This document shows, one piece after another, positions 6,267 to 9,213 of a stretch of DNA of 9,213 nt (positions within the stretch are counted from its first letter, which is position 1; each line of letters starts with the position of its first letter). This stretch comes from JBGPBY01 sp041481485 (GTDB lineage Bacteria; Acidobacteriota; Terriglobia; 20CM-2-55-15), in assembly GCA_041481485.1 (NCBI GenBank), contig JBGPBY010000288.1, forward strand, positions 1-9,213, in the 5' to 3' direction. The notes beneath the pieces are model-generated. The model was not told the origin of the DNA. It saw only the letters and a list, made by a program, of their open reading frames with translations, and did no database searches. The position numbers and the translations under genes are program-made.

Positions 6267-8690
6267 TCAAAAAATGGGAGGATATTGTGAAGGCCTCGCT
6301 TCGCGCACGATGGCGTAAACCGTCTCCACGATTTGTTCCCGATTCGGTTTGGAGAAATAATCGCCGTCGGATCCGTATGCCGGGCGGTGCGCCTTCCCGG
6401 AAAGCGTGCGAGGAGGCGAATCGAGCCACTGGTATCCTCCCTGTCGTTCGAGCACTTCCTGGAGCATATATGCCGTGGCGCCTCCCGGAACATCTTCATC
6501 GAGGAACAGAACGCGATTGGTCTTTTGAAGCGATGACACAATGACACCCGGGCGATCGAATGGAAGCAGCGTCTGCACATCGATGACTTCCACTTCGATT
6601 CCCAGGGATTCGAGCAGTCGTGCGGCATCGAGCGCAATTTCGCAGCATGCCCCATAGGTGACCACGCTGAGATCTTTGCCGGAACGCAGAATTTCAGGCA
6701 CGCCGAGCGGCAACGTGTATTCTCCGATGTTGTCCGGCAACGCTTCTTTCTTTCGATATTCATTCAGAACTTCAACGACCAGGGCAGCGTCGTCCGAGCG
6801 CAGCAGCGTGTTGTAGAAGCCCGACGCCTTTACGGCATTGCGCGGCACGCACACGTAGAGGCCGCGAACGAGATTGATGATTCCGGACATCGGCGAACCC
6901 GAATGCCAGATGCCTTCCAGACGATGACCGCGCGTGCAGATGATCACCGGCGCCTTTTGGCCGCCGTACGTTCGCCAACGCAGGTTGGCAAGATCGTCTG
7001 CAATGATCTGCAGCGCATAAAGGAAATAATCGAGGTACTGGATCTCGGCGATGGGTCTCAAGCCACGCAGCGCCATCCCGATAGCCTGACCGACAATGGT
7101 CGCTTCACGAATGCCAGTATCGATCACGCGCTGGGCGCCGTACTTGTCCTGCAAATGGGCCCAACCCTGATTTACGCCGCCGAGATGTCCAACATCTTCA
7201 CCAAGCACGATCAGCTCGGGAATTCTCTGGAAAGCGGAATCAAAACAGGCATTCAAGACTTCGAAGCCCTTAAGCGTGCGAGGATTCTCAGAATACCGGG
7301 CCGGTACTTCAGGAATGTTCAACGCGGACTCGTGCGATTCGCTGTAGAGATGGGATCCGTAGCGCTGTCGATTGATTTCCTCCTGTTCCTGCTTCCAGGC
7401 TCGAAGTGGATTGCTCAATTCGGCAGGATCGTCCTTTGCGGTGATCAGAATTTCGGTTGCCGCTGCCGCGAGCGTGCGGCGCAACGGGGCGTCCATATCC
7501 TTTAGCGATTCCGTCATATTCATGATTTCGCGGCAGCGCCTGGATTGCTTTGCCAGCCCTTCCGCGAGAGCGATAACCGTTTTTCGCTCCGCATCGATCG
7601 GTTCCCGAAATGCCTGCCAGGCTCGATCTCGTGCTGCGAAAATATCCTTTTGCTCCTCGGATTCGAGTTGGTTCAGCAATTCCTGTGTTACGAGTTTTGT
7701 CTCGAGAAGCCATTCGCGCATCTTTCGCAGGCAATCGAATTCCTTTTCCCATGCGAGACGTTCTTCGGATTTGTATCGCTCGTGATTTCCGGAAGTCGAA
7801 TGTCCGAAGGGCTGCGTCAATTCGGTCACATGGATAATTGCAGGCTCGTGATTGGCGCGCACCTGGTCGGCCGACTCGATATAGGTCGAGCACAAATCGG
7901 GATAGTCCCAACCGTGCACGACATAAATCTCAATTCCCGGACGCCCTCCCAGGCGATGTTTGAAGCCTTCGAGAATCCGGGAAATGTCGCCCTTCGTCAT
8001 TTGAAACGCGTTGGGAATGGAAATTCCGAAACCGTCATCCCAGACAGAAATGATTGCCGGCACCTGAAGAACACCGACGGCATTTACGGACTCCCAAAAT
8101 AGTCCTTCGGCACAACCCGCATTCCCGATGGTTCCGAAAACGATCTCGTCGCCGTTCCGGGTGAATCGTTGTGCGTTTTTTCGCAGATCCGGATTGTTGC
8201 GATAGAGCTTCGATGCATACGCCAGCCCAACGAGCCGTGGCATCTGCGACGCGGTAGGCGACAAGTCCGCCGTGGAGTTGTAACGATCGGTCTGGGAAAG
8301 AAACGTGCCGTCAGGATCAAGAAATCTCGTTGCAAAGTGTCCGGTCATGGAGCGTCCGGCGCATTGCGGTTCAGCGGTGACATCGGCATGCGCGTATAGT
8401 TGAGCGAAGAACTGTTGGGCCGTCAGCAGATCCAGCGCGAACATCAGCGTTTGATCCCGGTAGTATCCCGAACGGAAATCGCCTTTGCGGAACGCGTATG
8501 CCAATGCGAGTTGTGCGGTTTCCTTGCCGTCACCGAAAATTCCGAATTTGGCTTTTCCTGAAAAAACTTCGTGACGGCCGACTTCCGAACATTGACGGCT
8601 ACGGTATGCGATTCGATAGTCTCGAAGAACGGCCTCGATATTCCAGCCTCGCGCCTGTTCCGCTTCGTTGAATGGACTCTTCAGCAGCAT
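6267..8690 (-). CDS. 2-oxoacid dehydrogenase E1 component, alpha and beta subunits fused
   Basis: This 807-residue thiamine-diphosphate enzyme joins E1-alpha and E1-beta in one chain. By family it decarboxylates a 2-oxoacid (branched-chain type most likely) and transfers the acyl group to the lipoyl domain of an E2 protein. The alpha part (about 20-330) has YYRDQTLMFA (77-86), the cofactor-motif region G189-N190 to N203, WDDGFGISIP (217-226) and the GHSTSGNHERY loop (296-306). A helical linker follows (about 310-460). The beta part has the pyrimidine-binding domain with catalytic GED (497-499), DTGIREATIVGQAIGMALRG (524-543) and HSGSP (596-600). The C-terminal transketolase-like domain runs from about 670 to 795, with VIDVQTLLPFD and LDEDVPGGATA. 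The fused arrangement is known in Bacteroidetes-type and related bacteria. The canonical Gly-Asp-Gly appears as Gly-Asn-Ala here. No E2 or E3 gene is adjacent, so partners must lie elsewhere. The ATG at 8690 is the only early start and lacks a clear Shine-Dalgarno. Confidence 0.93.
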   Translation of the reverse strand: MLLKSPFNEAEQARGWNIEAVLRDYRIAYRSRQCSEVGRHEVFSGKAKFGIFGDGKETAQLALAYAFRKGDFRSGYYRDQTLMFALDLLTAQQFFAQLYAHADVTAEPQCAGRSMTGHFATRFLDPDGTFLSQTDRYNSTADLSPTASQMPRLVGLAYASKLYRNNPDLRKNAQRFTRNGDEIVFGTIGNAGCAEGLFWESVNAVGVLQVPAIISVWDDGFGISIPNAFQMTKGDISRILEGFKHRLGGRPGIEIYVVHGWDYPDLCSTYIESADQVRANHEPAIIHVTELTQPFGHSTSGNHERYKSEERLAWEKEFDCLRKMREWLLETKLVTQELLNQLESEEQKDIFAARDRAWQAFREPIDAERKTVIALAEGLAKQSRRCREIMNMTESLKDMDAPLRRTLAAAATEILITAKDDPAELSNPLRAWKQEQEEINRQRYGSHLYSESHESALNIPEVPARYSENPRTLKGFEVLNACFDSAFQRIPELIVLGEDVGHLGGVNQGWAHLQDKYGAQRVIDTGIREATIVGQAIGMALRGLRPIAEIQYLDYFLYALQIIADDLANLRWRTYGGQKAPVIICTRGHRLEGIWHSGSPMSGIINLVRGLYVCVPRNAVKASGFYNTLLRSDDAALVVEVLNEYRKKEALPDNIGEYTLPLGVPEILRSGKDLSVVTYGACCEIALDAARLLESLGIEVEVIDVQTLLPFDRPGVIVSSLQKTNRVLFLDEDVPGGATAYMLQEVLERQGGYQWLDSPPRTLSGKAHRPAYGSDGDYFSKPNREQIVETVYAIVREARPSQYPPIF

Positions 8691-8752
8691 CCATTTGGAA
8701 TGTACTAAAAAGACGGAGAATCGGTCATGGAAATGTGGTTACTCTTACGAAA
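8691..8752. promoter_or_regulatory. Divergent promoter region between E1 and the alkyltransferase-like gene
   Basis: Sixty-two bases separate the two outward-reading starts, so both promoters must sit here or overlap the coding ends. On the minus strand ATGACC, an 18-base spacer and TACATT form a weak -35/-10 pair, but the latter lies only eight bases before the E1 ATG and would imply a nearly leaderless mRNA. No convincing pair is seen on the plus strand. Shared regulation is possible but unproven. Confidence 0.3.
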
Positions 8753-9064
8753 ATGAAAGGGCAATATAACCAGATCTACGACATCGTGAGGGAAATCCCT
8801 CTTGGCCGAGTCGCCACCTACGGACAGATTGCAGATCTTGCGGGAATACCTGGCCAGCCTCGGCGGATCGGATATGCCTTGTCCGCACTGCCGCCGGATT
8901 CGAACGTTCCGTGGCATCGGGTGATCAATGCGAAGGGAGAGATCAGCCTTCGCGCAGATGGTGGGAATGAGAGTCTGCAGAAGAAGCTGCTGAAGCAGGA
9001 AGGGATCCGGTTTGATCGCAACGGCAGAGTTCCGCTTGATCTCTATCGGTGGAGGACGCTGTAG
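8753..9064 (+). CDS. Alkyltransferase-like protein (MGMT family, no catalytic cysteine)
   Basis: This 103-residue protein matches the DNA-binding domain of O6-alkylguanine-DNA alkyltransferase. It shows IPLGRVATYGQIADLAG (15-31) with the helix-turn-helix tyrosine (Y23), the R37-R38 pair at the arginine-finger position, and PWHRVIN (53-59). In true MGMT the last motif is PCHRV, whose cysteine accepts the alkyl group. Tryptophan replaces it here, as in E. coli YbaZ (Atl). Such proteins bind O6-alkylguanine without repairing it and hand it to nucleotide excision repair; that role is inferred from the family. I chose ATG 8753 because homology begins within a few residues of it, the length fits, and it avoids overlap with E1. 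An in-frame ATG at 8672 would overlap the E1 start by 19 bases. A GTG at 8735 is also possible. No start has a good Shine-Dalgarno. A large palindrome begins 12 bases after the stop. Confidence 0.9.
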   Translation: MKGQYNQIYDIVREIPLGRVATYGQIADLAGIPGQPRRIGYALSALPPDSNVPWHRVINAKGEISLRADGGNESLQKKLLKQEGIRFDRNGRVPLDLYRWRTL

Positions 9065-9075
9065 GGGGTGTGAAG

Positions 9076-9213
9076 GAATGCCATCAAGAAATCCCTCTCC
9101 CAACGGGAGAGGGGGCCGAAGGCCGGTGAGGGGTACCGCAAGTAACAGTTTTTACGTGCGGTACCCCTCACCCAACCCTCTCCCGTTGGGAGAGGGATTT
9201 CTTGATGGCATTC
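9076..9213. repeat. Large interrupted palindrome with nested hairpins (REP- or MITE-like) at the window edge
   Basis: Outer arms 9076-9113 and 9176-9213 are perfect 38-base reverse complements, beginning GAATGCCATCAAGAA. Inside each arm CCCTCTCCC and GGGAGAGGG (left copy 9093-9101 and 9105-9113) form their own nine-base-pair hairpin with an AAC or GTT loop. An inner stem pairs 9125-9140 with 9157-9172 perfectly (16 bases), and GTAA/TTAC (9142-9145, 9152-9155) extends it. The two halves differ only between stems: the left has GGCC-GAA-GGCC (9114-9124), itself a mini-hairpin, while the right has CAA (9173-9175). There is no coding capacity and no T-run after the structure within the window. It may act as a transcription end for the upstream gene. 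The element may continue beyond the window. Confidence 0.85.

Noticed and set aside
6164..6763. 199-codon minus-strand frame overlapping the end of the E1 gene
   Set aside because: It is in another frame of the same strand as the well-supported E1 C-terminal domain and has a Cys/Arg-rich composition without motifs.
6903..7505. 200-codon plus-strand frame opposite the E1 gene
   Set aside because: Antisense shadow of E1; no domain recognised and no ribosome binding site.
8672..8752. N-terminal extension of the alkyltransferase-like protein
   Set aside because: The 27 extra residues have no family counterpart, overlap the E1 start on the other strand and would occupy the whole divergent promoter gap.
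9076..9213. CRISPR or tRNA-like structure at the right edge
   Set aside because: The structure is a symmetric palindrome with nested hairpins. There are no regularly spaced direct repeats with variable spacers and no cloverleaf elements.
1..9213. A new defence, secretion or biosynthetic multi-gene system
   Set aside because: The four clear genes belong to known, unrelated families, face different directions and show no shared operon. Nothing in the sequence supports joint function.

Overview
The window looks like chromosome from an Acidobacteriota-type bacterium (an inference). The main reasons are a very large outer-membrane receptor with an N-terminal carboxypeptidase-regulatory-like domain (the Oar-like family expanded in Acidobacteria), a one-chain alpha/beta 2-oxoacid dehydrogenase E1, moderate GC by eye, and REP-like GC-rich hairpins between genes. 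No rRNA, tRNA, CRISPR array, transposase or phage gene is visible.

Layout from left to right. Positions 1-98 hold a short direct repeat and the leader of the first gene. Positions 99-1016 (+) encode a DUF72 protein, closed by a REP-like hairpin with a T-run that looks like an intrinsic terminator. Positions 1017-1492 hold an inverted doublet of that REP-like motif, an unrecognised short reading frame, and a weak promoter candidate. Positions 1493-6064 (+) encode a 1523-residue TonB-dependent-receptor-like protein. One base after its stop lies a perfect copy of the same hairpin. Positions 6267-8690 (-) encode the fused E1 enzyme, convergent with the receptor. Positions 8753-9064 (+) encode a small alkyltransferase-like DNA-repair protein, divergent from E1. 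Positions 9076-9213 are a 138-base interrupted palindrome whose outer arms end exactly at the window edge.

The four clear genes do not form one operon or pathway. They are single transcription units: outer-membrane uptake or surface function, 2-oxoacid oxidation, DNA alkylation-damage recognition, and an uncharacterised conserved family. I found no convincing new multi-gene system. The most interesting content is non-coding: one REP-like hairpin family used at two gene ends, once as an apparent terminator, and the large nested palindrome at the right edge. Within proteins, the points to check are an apparent Asp/Asn exchange in the E1 cofactor motif and four cysteine pairs in the receptor.
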